This document shows, one piece after another, positions 13,378 to 19,897 of a stretch of 22,458 bases of DNA (within the stretch, counting starts at the first letter, position 1; each line of letters begins with the position of its first letter). Below the pieces are notes generated by a model. That model was not told the DNA's origin, did not search any database, and was given only the letters and a program-made list of their open reading frames with translations. This DNA comes from a virus, in the IMG/VR virus record IMGVR_UViG_3300023184_000559, positions 1 to 22,458 of that record. One strand, given 5' to 3'. A program made the position numbers and the translations under genes.

Positions 13378-13668
13378 ATGATGCAAACAGACGTTAAAAG
13401 TGCACATGCAAGTGCTGCTGGAACTTTGTTTAATGGACCAACACGCTTGAAGGGGTTGATTATTTGCCCAGCGGCAAGTACTGCGGCTACTGTACAGTTT
13501 AAAGATGGCGGTTCATCTGGTGCTGTTTTGCTAGAAATTGACATTGCGAGCAACTCAAACCCTAACACCTATACCTTTGATGTTCCCGGTGAAGGTATTA
13601 GGTTTAGCAGCACACTGTACCTAGCACTAAGCGCATCAGTCACAGGCGTTACGGTGTTCTATGGCTAA
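13378..13668 (+). CDS. Small structural protein, 96 aa
   Basis: ATG 13378 (with a second ATG next to it) is chosen because AGGAG lies seven bases upstream; an in-frame TTG at 13372 is less likely. The protein has a compact beta pattern (RLKGLIICPAASTAATVQFKDG, VLLEIDIASNSN, GIRFSSTLYLALSASVTGVTVFYG). Similar short beta proteins are common in phage head or tail modules. It overlaps the next gene by 8 bp. Function is unknown. Confidence 0.7.
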   Translation: MMQTDVKSAHASAAGTLFNGPTRLKGLIICPAASTAATVQFKDGGSSGAVLLEIDIASNSNPNTYTFDVPGEGIRFSSTLYLALSASVTGVTVFYG

Positions 13669-13915
13669 GAAGAACCCCTCCCTTGCAGTAGGTCGTGGCG
13701 AGAAGCTACCTGTCTCTAAAGGGGCGGGTTTGACTGCCAAAGGCCGTGCCAAGTACAACGCAGCAACAGGGTCTAATCTGAAGGCTCCACAACCCGAAGG
13801 TGGCCCTCGTAAGAAGTCATTCTGTGCCCGCATGTCTGGCATGCCCGGCCCAATGAAAGACGAAAAAGGCAAGCCTACCCGTAAGGCGGCTTCACTAGCA
13901 AGATGGAAATGCTGA
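13661..13915 (+). CDS. Conserved small basic phage protein, 84 aa
   Basis: Very Lys/Arg/Gly-rich. Two conserved-looking blocks: GAGLTAKGRAKYNAATGSNL (about residues 22-41), and RKKSFCARMSGMPGPMKD followed by GKPTRKAASLARWKC at the C-terminus, with two Cys. I recall this pattern from many environmental phages and cyanophages, where it is annotated only as a domain of unknown function. Basic charge and place in the structural operon suggest a virion or DNA-associated protein. It starts 8 bp inside the preceding gene. Confidence 0.78.
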   Translation: MAKKNPSLAVGRGEKLPVSKGAGLTAKGRAKYNAATGSNLKAPQPEGGPRKKSFCARMSGMPGPMKDEKGKPTRKAASLARWKC

Positions 13916-13922
13916 GGACAAT

Positions 13923-14117
13923 ATGAACAACACACATGACGCAAAAACAATGGCTGATGGCGCTGCCGTAGTAATGGGCCTTGGCGGTTTTTTAGGATGG
14001 ATGACCCCTGTGGTAACACTTATTGGCGGTGTTTTAACTATTGTCTGGATGTGCATTCGCATTTGGGAAACTGAAACCATACAGAAGTTGGTGAAAACCG
14101 ATGCCGTCGACCAGTAA
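13923..14117 (+). CDS. Holin-like small membrane protein, 64 aa
   Basis: A hydrophobic region at about residues 13-47 (AAVVMGLGGFLGWMTP, then VVTLIGGVLTIVWMCIRIWE) forms one long or two short membrane helices. A polar N-terminus and a short, mixed-charge C-terminus (ETIQKLVKTD) frame it. Size and plan fit a phage holin or a small tail-linked membrane protein, but no endolysin is next to it. Ribosome site GAGGAC precedes ATG 13923. The gene overlaps the next start by 17 bp. Confidence 0.6.
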   Translation: MNNTHDAKTMADGAAVVMGLGGFLGWMTPVVTLIGGVLTIVWMCIRIWETETIQKLVKTDAVDQ

Positions 14118-14508
14118 GAAGCAACACAATTTCATGGAAGCGATAGCGCATTCGCCGTCGTTTGCTAAGAAAGTAGGCGTCCCGCAGTCCGTGGGGCAAG
14201 ATTTCAGTAAGGCCGATAAAGGCAAAACTTTTAAAAGAGGTGGTGAGATGGCTACAAAGATGGACCCCAAGATGATGGCTATGATGGCAGCTAAAAAACG
14301 TGGCATGGGCAGCGCTCCTCCTCCCCCTCCCCCTCCTATGGGTGGCGGTATGGGCGGTATGGGTGGTGGCATGGGCATGAAAAAAGGCGGCATGGCTAAG
14401 AAGATGGCTTCTGGTGGATCGGCTTCTTCTCGTGCTGACGGTGTTGCTTCCAAAGGCAAAACTAAAGGTACGTTTGTAGCTATGAAAAAGGGCGGCAAAG
14501 CCTGCTAA
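14101..14508 (+). CDS. Lys/Gly/Met-rich small protein with shared C-terminal motif, 135 aa
   Basis: The N-terminus (STSKKQHNFMEAIAHSPSFAKK) begins like a helical DNA- or protein-binding segment. The middle has many Met and Ala, a run of seven Pro, and Gly/Met repeats (about residues 77-92). The C-terminal 35 residues carry SGGSASSRADGVASKGKTKG, nearly the same as the tail of the next protein. The basic, disordered character suggests nucleic acid or capsid-interior binding; no function is known. It may also use a second start at MATKMDPK, about residue 50. Confidence 0.72.
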   Translation: MPSTSKKQHNFMEAIAHSPSFAKKVGVPQSVGQDFSKADKGKTFKRGGEMATKMDPKMMAMMAAKKRGMGSAPPPPPPPMGGGMGGMGGGMGMKKGGMAKKMASGGSASSRADGVASKGKTKGTFVAMKKGGKAC

Positions 14509-14518
14509 GGAGTAGATA

Positions 14519-14767
14519 ATGTCACGTCCTAGTCAACAAGAAATTGACGATATACGCAATGCCCCTAAAACGGATAAAGCGTATGAAGCTGCTAATAAAA
14601 CAGAGGCTGCTCCGAAATCCGCAGGCGCTGGACGTGGCTTTGTAAATCCTCCTGTGAAGTCTATGGCTAAGGGCGGATCAGCTTCTTCTCGCGCAGATGG
14701 TATTGCTCAACGTGGTAAGACCCGTGGCACTATGATTATGTGTGGCGGCGGGATGGCTAGGAAATGA
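14519..14767 (+). CDS. Small basic protein with shared C-terminal motif, 82 aa
   Basis: Follows the previous gene after ten bases with an AAGGAG site. The first half is polar with Ala and Lys (NAPKTDKAYEAANKTEAAPKS). The second half ends in KGGSASSRADGIAQRGKTRG, then TMIMCGGGMARK. It shares GGSASSRADG-x-A-x2-GKT with the upstream protein, so the two C-termini are paralogous or under common selection. It overlaps the next gene by ATGA. Confidence 0.72.
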   Translation: MSRPSQQEIDDIRNAPKTDKAYEAANKTEAAPKSAGAGRGFVNPPVKSMAKGGSASSRADGIAQRGKTRGTMIMCGGGMARK

Positions 14768-15039
14768 AAGCCTCTCGGGGTATGGGTGATATCGCCCCAT
14801 CCAAAATGCCCGGTGCTAAGAAGAAAGCACGCAAAGATAATACTGACTTCACTCAGTATGCTGAAGGCGGTAAAGTAAATGCTGCGGGTAATTACACAAA
14901 ACCCAGTCTTCGTAAGAAGATTGTGTCCCAAGTAAAAGCTGCGGCTACCCAAGGTACTGGCGCAGGCCAATGGTCTGCACGTAAAGCACAGCTTGTAGCC
15001 AAGAAGTACAAGGCTTCTGGTGGGGGTTATCGTGATTGA
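14764..15039 (+). CDS. Small Lys/Gly-rich conserved phage protein, 91 aa
   Basis: Starts in the ATGA overlap at 14764. The C-terminal half, GNYTKPSLRKKIVSQVKAAA and then GQWSARKAQLVAKKYKASGG, has the look of a conserved basic helical domain that I remember from other phages without known role. The first 40 residues are polar and basic. Like its neighbours it may be a DNA-associated virion component. Its stop overlaps the GTG start of the small gene at 15032. Confidence 0.72.
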   Translation: MKASRGMGDIAPSKMPGAKKKARKDNTDFTQYAEGGKVNAAGNYTKPSLRKKIVSQVKAAATQGTGAGQWSARKAQLVAKKYKASGGGYRD

Positions 15040-15148
15040 ACACACCAAAGATTGTTTGCTTGAAGAGACGGGGCAATGCACTTGTGACGCAATGACCGAC
15101 GAAGAAATAAATGCTGAGTTACTTGAAAAAGAAGATGCAAAGGAATGA
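15032..15148 (+). CDS. Very small acidic Cys-containing protein, 38 aa
   Basis: A 39-codon frame starting with GTG at 15032, inside the stop region of the previous gene, and ending with TGA that overlaps the next ATG (ATGA at 15145-15148). A G-rich GGTGGGGG sits upstream as a possible ribosome site. The protein is acidic, with Cys at residues 8, 16 and 18 (DCLLEETGQCTCD) and a helix DEEINAELLEKEDAKE. It fills exactly the only gap in this tightly packed operon, and it is acidic among very basic neighbours. Translation is inferred from the double overlap. Confidence 0.6.
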   Translation: MIEHTKDCLLEETGQCTCDAMTDEEINAELLEKEDAKE

Positions 15149-15378
15149 AAGCGCCGCAGCAATCCCTTAAAGATTGGGGTGACCAGAAATGGCGCACCAA
15201 GTCGGGAAAGCCATCGTCAAAAACAGGTGAGCGGTACTTACCTGAAGCTGCTATAAAATCCCTATCATCGGCTGAGTACGCAGCTACCACTAAAGCTAAA
15301 CGTGCGGGCAAGGCAGCGGGTAAACAGTTTGTGGCACAACCCAAAACCATAGCAAAGAAAACAGCAGGGTTTAGATAA
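15145..15378 (+). CDS. Small basic conserved protein (DUF5872-like), 77 aa
   Basis: The segments SLKDWGDQKWRTKSGKPSSK, TGERYLPEAAIKSLSSAEYA and KQFVAQPKTIAKKTAGFR match my memory of the short basic DUF5872 family, found in phages and some large DNA viruses; this has not been checked by search. Function is unknown. It is strongly basic and almost certainly binds an acidic partner or nucleic acid. It starts in ATGA with the 38-residue gene and ends in TAATG with the adaptor gene, so the three are translationally coupled. Confidence 0.75.
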   Translation: MKAPQQSLKDWGDQKWRTKSGKPSSKTGERYLPEAAIKSLSSAEYAATTKAKRAGKAAGKQFVAQPKTIAKKTAGFR

Positions 15379-16301
15379 TGGCCTACACCACCGGCACTAC
15401 CGCGTTTAATTTAGACCTCAATGACATTATTGAGGAAGCATATGAGCGGGCCGGTATTGAGGTACGTACGGGCTATGAGTTTCGTACGGCACGTAGATCA
15501 TTGAACCTTCTTACGATTGAGTGGGCTAATCGCGGTATCAACTTGTGGACTATCCAAGAGGGCGCGATCTCTATGGTTACGGGGCAGGCGGTATACCCCC
15601 TTCCTGCTGATACGATTGACCTACTAGATCATGTCATTCGGCAAAACAATGGCTCTGCTAGCAATCAGTCGGATATCAACATCTCTCGTATCTCTGAGTC
15701 TACGTACTCCACGATTCCCAATAAGTTAATAAATGGACGGCCTATCCAAGTATGGGTTAATAGACAAACAGCCCAATCTAACGCTACTTCCATAACTTTA
15801 AGCACTACCCTAACAAGCACTGACACAACCGTCGTGCTAAGCAGTACATCAGGGTTAACCACTACTGGATTCATTAAGATTGACTCAGAGACTATTGGGT
15901 ACACCAACGTAAGCGGTAACAGCCTAATTAACTGTACCCGTGGGCAGAACGGCACTACGGCAGCTACACACACGGCTGGGGCAGCTATCTATGTCCAGAA
16001 CCTACCTTGCATTAACGTATGGCCTACTCCTGATGCCGGGGGTAACTACACGTTTGTTTATTGGCGTTTGCGCCGCCTTCAAGATGCTGGGAACGGTGTA
16101 AATATCGAAGATATCCCGTTTCGTCTTATTCCCTGCTTGGTGGCAGGCTTGGCGTTTTATGTAGCCGCTAAAAGAATTGATGCTGTTCCTGAGCGTATCT
16201 CGTTCCTAAAAGATGAGTATGAGCAGCAATGGTTGTTAGCGTCACAAGAAGATAGGGAAAAAGCGCCAGATAGGTTTGTACCTAGGCAGTTGTTTTATTG
16301 A
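15378..16301 (+). CDS. Head-to-tail adaptor-like protein with an inserted beta domain, 307 aa
   Basis: Residues 1-60 are helical (LNDIIEEAYERAGIEVRTGY, RSLNLLTIEWANRGINLWTI) and the C-terminus returns to helices (CLVAGLAFYVAAKRIDAVPE), the plan of podovirus adaptor or tail-tube-A-like proteins that sit below the portal. Between about residues 134 and 206 lies a Ser/Thr-rich beta module (TTVVLSSTSGL, IKIDSETIGYT, CTRGQNGTTAATH) that I have seen in many unrelated phage structural proteins. It probably entered as a mobile domain. Start in TAATG with the previous gene. Confidence 0.7.
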   Translation: MAYTTGTTAFNLDLNDIIEEAYERAGIEVRTGYEFRTARRSLNLLTIEWANRGINLWTIQEGAISMVTGQAVYPLPADTIDLLDHVIRQNNGSASNQSDINISRISESTYSTIPNKLINGRPIQVWVNRQTAQSNATSITLSTTLTSTDTTVVLSSTSGLTTTGFIKIDSETIGYTNVSGNSLINCTRGQNGTTAATHTAGAAIYVQNLPCINVWPTPDAGGNYTFVYWRLRRLQDAGNGVNIEDIPFRLIPCLVAGLAFYVAAKRIDAVPERISFLKDEYEQQWLLASQEDREKAPDRFVPRQLFY

Positions 16302-16309
16302 GGTGAAGC

Positions 16310-16699
16310 ATGTCTAGTAAGTACGCTTCAGGTAAGAATTCAATTGCCGAATGTGATCGGTGTGGACAACGCTATAAACTTAGTGAACTCAGAAAAGAGA
16401 TTATTAAGACAAAACTATTTAACATTAAAGTTTGCCCCACCTGTTGGGACCCAGACCAACCTCAGCTATCATTAGGTTTATATCCAGTAGATGATCCGCA
16501 GGCTGTACGGGAACCTCGTCCTGATGTATCCTACACTACATCTGGTACGAATATTGATGGATACCCTTCTATGGGGTCTAGGGATATTCAGTGGGGGTGG
16601 AACCCAGTTGGTGGGTCTAGGAATTTTGATGCGTCGTTAACACCAAATTATTTGGCGTTAAGCGTACAAATTGGTACAGTAACAGTAACAGTTTCATAG
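16310..16699 (+). CDS. Zinc-ribbon protein in the tail module, 129 aa
   Basis: The N-terminal half has CDRC (about residues 15-18) and CPTC (about 42-45), with KLSELRKEIIKTKLFNIKV between, which fits a four-Cys zinc ribbon. The second half is Gly/Ser/Pro-rich and ends in VQIGTVTVTVS, a strand-forming tail. It follows the first adaptor after eight bases with a GAGGTGA site. A role in joining tail parts or in DNA handling is possible; no function is recognised. Confidence 0.7.
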   Translation: MSSKYASGKNSIAECDRCGQRYKLSELRKEIIKTKLFNIKVCPTCWDPDQPQLSLGLYPVDDPQAVREPRPDVSYTTSGTNIDGYPSMGSRDIQWGWNPVGGSRNFDASLTPNYLALSVQIGTVTVTVS

Positions 16700-16705
16700 G
16701 AGTCC

Positions 16706-16906
16706 ATGATGGCTAAAGAAGACATGAAAAGTGATATGGCGCAAGACAAGGCCATGATTAAAAAAGCGTTCAAACAGCATGATGCTCAAGAACATAAAGG
16801 CGGTAAAGGTACTGCTTTGAAGCTTAAAAAAGGTGGCCCCACTACGGATGACCGTATGCGGCTTGGTCGTAATATGTCCCGAGCTAAGAACCAAGGGAGC
16901 AAGTAA
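16706..16906 (+). CDS. Small Lys-rich protein, 66 aa
   Basis: Begins ATG-ATG at 16706 after AGGAG. It is about a quarter Lys and Arg, with many Met and Asp near the start (EDMKSDMAQDKAMIKKAFKQ) and a Gly/Lys-rich second half (KGGKGTALKLKKGGPTTDDR). It shares the KKGG style of the proteins at 14101-15039. Its stop overlaps the next start by one base (TAATG). Function is unknown; DNA or capsid-interior binding is a guess from charge. Confidence 0.68.
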   Translation: MMAKEDMKSDMAQDKAMIKKAFKQHDAQEHKGGKGTALKLKKGGPTTDDRMRLGRNMSRAKNQGSK

Positions 16907-17184
16907 TGGCCTATAGCATGAAAAAAGGCGGCAAGGAAGTTGGGCCTGCTGCTACTTATGCACAACCCCATACGATGGATGGTAAGGCTATGGCTAAAGC
17001 TCCACAAGAATTTGGTACAAACCCCGGCTTTCCTCCTAACCGAAGCAAGCTAGATACGCTTGATATTAGCGTTGGGAACCTAAGTAAGTCTGCTGGTAAC
17101 GAACCAATCAAGACAACTGGTATCAAAACCCGTGGTAATGGCTGCGCTACCAAAGGTGTAACGGCAAGAGGTCCGATGGCATGA
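16906..17184 (+). CDS. Small basic protein, 92 aa
   Basis: Starts in TAATG with the previous gene. The N-terminus AYSMKKGGKEVGPAATYAQP carries KKGG again, and the C-terminus IKTTGIKTRGNGCATKGVTA ends in RGPMA. The G-x-A-x-KG-x-TARG pattern is a weak relative of the A-x2-GKT-KG motif in the proteins at 14101 and 14519. The middle is polar and Pro/Asn-rich. It couples by ATGA to the second adaptor gene. Function unknown. Confidence 0.68.
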   Translation: MAYSMKKGGKEVGPAATYAQPHTMDGKAMAKAPQEFGTNPGFPPNRSKLDTLDISVGNLSKSAGNEPIKTTGIKTRGNGCATKGVTARGPMA

Positions 17185-17837
17185 ACTATGCTGAACTCAG
17201 CACCGCCTTACAGGCGTACACACAAAACACGGATTCTAGCTTCGTGGCGGAGATTCCTGTTTTTGTTAAACAGGCTGAGCAGCGTATATACAACTCAATG
17301 CAATTCCCATCCATTCGTAAGAATGTGACGGGTTCTACCTCCGCTAACAATAAGTATGTGGGTTGCCCTGCTGACTTTTTAGCCCCGTATTCGATGGCAG
17401 TAATTGACGCTACGGGTGCATACGAGTACTTGTTGAACAAGGATGTCAACTTTATTCGTCAGGCATACCCAACACCTACTGATACTGCCATCCCTAAGTA
17501 CTACGCTTTGTTTGGCCCTCAAAGCAATGATGTGAACGAACTTTCGTTTATTTTGGGGCCAACCCCTGATGCGGTCTACTCTTTAGAACTGCACTACTAT
17601 TACTACCCTCAGTCTATTGTCACAGCAAGTACTACTTGGCTTGGCGATAACTTTGACACTGTGTTGCTGTATGGCTCTTTAGTAGAAGCATATACATACA
17701 TGAAGGGTGAGCAAGATATGATGGCGTTGTACGATGGTAAGTACAAAGAAGCACTTACCCTAGCTAAGCGTTTGGCAGATGGTATGGAGCGTCAAGATGC
17801 TTATCGTAGTGGTCAATACAGGCAGGCGGTTACATGA
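17181..17837 (+). CDS. Second adaptor-like protein (phage SU10 adaptor type), 218 aa
   Basis: The pattern ELSTALQAYTQNTDSSFVAE, PVFVKQAEQRIYNSMQFPSI, then VGCPADFLAPYSMAVIDATG, NELSFILGPTPDAVYSLELH and a C-terminal pair of helices (YTYMKGEQDMMALYDGKYKE) agrees with the adaptor proteins of SU10-like podoviruses that join portal and tail nozzle, as I recall the family. It overlaps the next gene by ATGA. With the 15378 gene this gives two adaptor-type proteins, as expected for stacked connector rings. Confidence 0.72.
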   Translation: MNYAELSTALQAYTQNTDSSFVAEIPVFVKQAEQRIYNSMQFPSIRKNVTGSTSANNKYVGCPADFLAPYSMAVIDATGAYEYLLNKDVNFIRQAYPTPTDTAIPKYYALFGPQSNDVNELSFILGPTPDAVYSLELHYYYYPQSIVTASTTWLGDNFDTVLLYGSLVEAYTYMKGEQDMMALYDGKYKEALTLAKRLADGMERQDAYRSGQYRQAVT

Positions 17838-18283
17838 GCATTCTTCAAACAGCAACGACGAGCTTTAAAGTTCAACTGCTACAAGCAGTACACAACTTTG
17901 GCCCAACAACACCCAATACTTTTAAAGTAGCTCTGTACACAGCCGCTGCAAACATCAACGCTACGACCACTGCGTACACTACAAGCGGTGAGTTGGTTGG
18001 TACGGGGTACACGGCGGGCGGAAACACGTTGGTGATTTCATTGTCACCAACTGCAACTAACAATAGCAGCGGCATACCTACGGCGTACATTTCTTTCAAC
18101 AACACAAGCTGGACAAATGCTACGTTTACATGCCGTGGGGCTTTGATCTATAACTCGACTGTTTCTGGTAACCCGTCTGTCGCTGTGCTGGACTTTGGTT
18201 CAGACAAGACTGTAAACAATGACACGTTCCAGATCATCTTCCCAACTCCCGATGCCAACAGCGCCATTGTGCGTATTTATTAA
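17834..18283 (+). CDS. Tail-associated beta protein, 149 aa
   Basis: Begins SILQTATTSFKVQLLQAVHN, then repeated strands (TFKVALYTAAANINATTTAY, LVGTGYTAGGNTLVISLSPT, FTCRGALIYNSTVSGNPSVA, QIIFPTPDANSAIVRIY). I recall this plan from many environmental phages, between adaptor and fibre genes. It is probably a collar, nozzle or fibre-attachment protein. Start in ATGA at 17834. No enzymatic motif. Confidence 0.7.
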   Translation: MSILQTATTSFKVQLLQAVHNFGPTTPNTFKVALYTAAANINATTTAYTTSGELVGTGYTAGGNTLVISLSPTATNNSSGIPTAYISFNNTSWTNATFTCRGALIYNSTVSGNPSVAVLDFGSDKTVNNDTFQIIFPTPDANSAIVRIY

Positions 18284-18292
18284 GGATTCATC

Positions 18293-18859
18293 ATGGAATA
18301 CAGTTCAGCAAAAGACCAAGTTTCCGCTGGTCTCATTACAAACCCAGTAGCTGGCGATATGGTTGGTGCTGGTGGTGTATACACAGTTGAGTGCGTAGGC
18401 CCGGACGGTCAAGTTAAATGGACAGACTCCGCCCACAACCTAGTGGTCAATCAGGGTCTTGCTAACATGAACGGCGCGTACCTTGCTGGTAGTGCGCAGA
18501 CTACTACGTGGTACATTGGTTTGGTCACTGGCCCCGGCTCCGGTACAACCTTTGCCGCTGGTGATACGTTGGCATCCCATGCTGGTTGGACTGAGAACAC
18601 AGCATACACAGGTAACCGTAAAACAGTGACGTTTGGTTCGGCTACTACGGCGAATCCATCGGTTATCAGTAACTCGGCTTCTCCTTCGTCTTTTGCAATG
18701 ACTGGGACGGCTACGATTGCTGGCGCTTTCTTGTGCAGCGTTGCTACTGGCACTTCTGGTGTTCTATTCTCTGGAAGCGACTTTACTGGTGGCGATAAGT
18801 CTGTTGCTTCTGGCGATACGCTAAACGTAACCTACACGTTTTCCTTGACCGCGACCTAA
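18293..18859 (+). CDS. Tail-associated beta protein, 188 aa
   Basis: Starts after AAGGATTCATC. An early segment GGVYTVECVGPDGQVKWTDS, then HNLVVNQGLANMNGAYLAG, WYIGLVTG and a long Ser/Thr/Gly strand-rich half ending in TLNVTYTFSLTAT. It resembles, in overall plan, the protein before it (a thin beta sandwich with VTYTF-type end), so they may be distant paralogues. Position suggests a fibre base or tail decoration protein. Confidence 0.68.
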   Translation: MEYSSAKDQVSAGLITNPVAGDMVGAGGVYTVECVGPDGQVKWTDSAHNLVVNQGLANMNGAYLAGSAQTTTWYIGLVTGPGSGTTFAAGDTLASHAGWTENTAYTGNRKTVTFGSATTANPSVISNSASPSSFAMTGTATIAGAFLCSVATGTSGVLFSGSDFTGGDKSVASGDTLNVTYTFSLTAT

Positions 18860-18865
18860 TAGGGT

Positions 18866-19888
18866 ATGTTCGGGGATGTAACCTTTGCACAAGCGCCATT
18901 TGCCTCCGCTGGGGGTAATGCGTTTGCGGTTGCTATTTCCGAATCAAGCTCAGGCATTGAAGCTGCTGATGCTATTTTTACTGCGGGGGGATTGATTGCC
19001 GAGACAGCTTCTGCGCTGGAGTCCCAGTCTGTCCTTACTACTTTTGTAGCAGCAAACGTCGAATCTGTATCTGGGGCGGACGTAATAGACACCCTCAACA
19101 ATATCTTCAATGTCACCGTAGTTGATGCGGTAAGTGGGTTGGATGATATTTCTGCGGTGGGCACATATCCCGGCAGCATTACTGAAGCAGCATCTATTAC
19201 TGATTCTGTGTTTTCGCTCGGTACATATCCCGGCGACATAACGGAAACCGCAAGCGCCCTTGAAACGGTTGTTGGCAACTTCATAGCTTCTTTGAACATC
19301 TCAGAGGCTGTATCTGGGATTGACGCTGTAGCAGCCCAAGTTGCATTTGTTGCATCTGTTGCTGAAGGTGTTTCAGCTATTGCAGTTAGTACCGCCCAAG
19401 CTGATTTTGTTGCAGCTATTGCAGAAGCAATCAGTGGGATTGACGCTAATACGGTTGCAGCTACGTTTGTAGCCTCAATTTCTGAAGCCTTGTCTGGGGT
19501 AGATACCGTTGCTGGTGGTCTGCTAATCCCAGTATCTATTTCCGAGAGTGCTTCGGCTGTAGACTCCGTAGCTACGCAGGTCATTTTTGCGGGTTCTATT
19601 GCAGAGTTTGTTTCCGGCATAGACGCAAATGTTGCCCTGTTGACGGTAAATGCGTATCCAGCGGGCATCCAGCTAATTGTTTCTATCGGGGATGTCCTTG
19701 TCTGGGCGGTAATAGATGACAGTCAGAGCGCAAACTGGCAAAATATCAGTAACGTGCAAACCGCAGGATGGCAGGATATAAGCAATGCGCAGACCCCCGG
19801 CTGGCAAGTTATTGGCAATGTCCAGACTCCCGGATGGCAAAATATTGATGATGAGCAAGCACCCGGTTGGATTAACCTACCGTCGTAA
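18866..19888 (+). CDS. Repeat-built tail or fibre protein, 340 aa
   Basis: ATG 18866 lies seven bases after the previous stop; the ribosome site (AGGG) is close and weak. Residues 1-26 form a leader (MFGDVTFAQAPFASAGGNAF). Residues about 27-268 are some 12 units of 20-21 residues with consensus [VA]SGIDAV-x5-FVASI-x-EA. A short spacer with AYPAGIQLIVSIGDVLVWAV leads to five or so WQxIxNxQTPG units up to the end. The build suggests an extended, probably trimeric, fibre or needle. Several units have YPG in place of the Phe core (two adjacent copies, about 90-130), which points to recent unit duplication. Confidence 0.72.
   Translation: MFGDVTFAQAPFASAGGNAFAVAISESSSGIEAADAIFTAGGLIAETASALESQSVLTTFVAANVESVSGADVIDTLNNIFNVTVVDAVSGLDDISAVGTYPGSITEAASITDSVFSLGTYPGDITETASALETVVGNFIASLNISEAVSGIDAVAAQVAFVASVAEGVSAIAVSTAQADFVAAIAEAISGIDANTVAATFVASISEALSGVDTVAGGLLIPVSISESASAVDSVATQVIFAGSIAEFVSGIDANVALLTVNAYPAGIQLIVSIGDVLVWAVIDDSQSANWQNISNVQTAGWQDISNAQTPGWQVIGNVQTPGWQNIDDEQAPGWINLPS
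18944..19669 (+). repeat. Protein-coding repeat, about 12 units of 60 bp
   Basis: Units of about 60 bp encode SGID-...-FVAS-I-EA. Most keep an exact 20-codon period; the first and third units have 21. DNA identity between units is lower than protein similarity, so the array is old except for the two GTYPG units. Confidence 0.7.
19703..19885 (+). repeat. Protein-coding WQ-x-I repeat, about five units
   Basis: Ten-to-eleven-residue units of the form NWQNISNVQTAG, GWQDISNAQTPG, GWQVIGNVQTPG, GWQNIDDEQAPG, GWINLPS. Trp and the QTPG turn are kept. A C-terminal cap or a docking surface is likely. Confidence 0.7.
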
Positions 19889-19897
19889 GGATTCAAA

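Noticed and set aside
18856-19668. A 270-codon open frame on the minus strand, antisense to the repeat fibre gene
   Set aside because: The sense strand holds a well-supported repeat protein; the antisense frame only mirrors its Ala/Ser/Val codon pattern and has no ribosome site.
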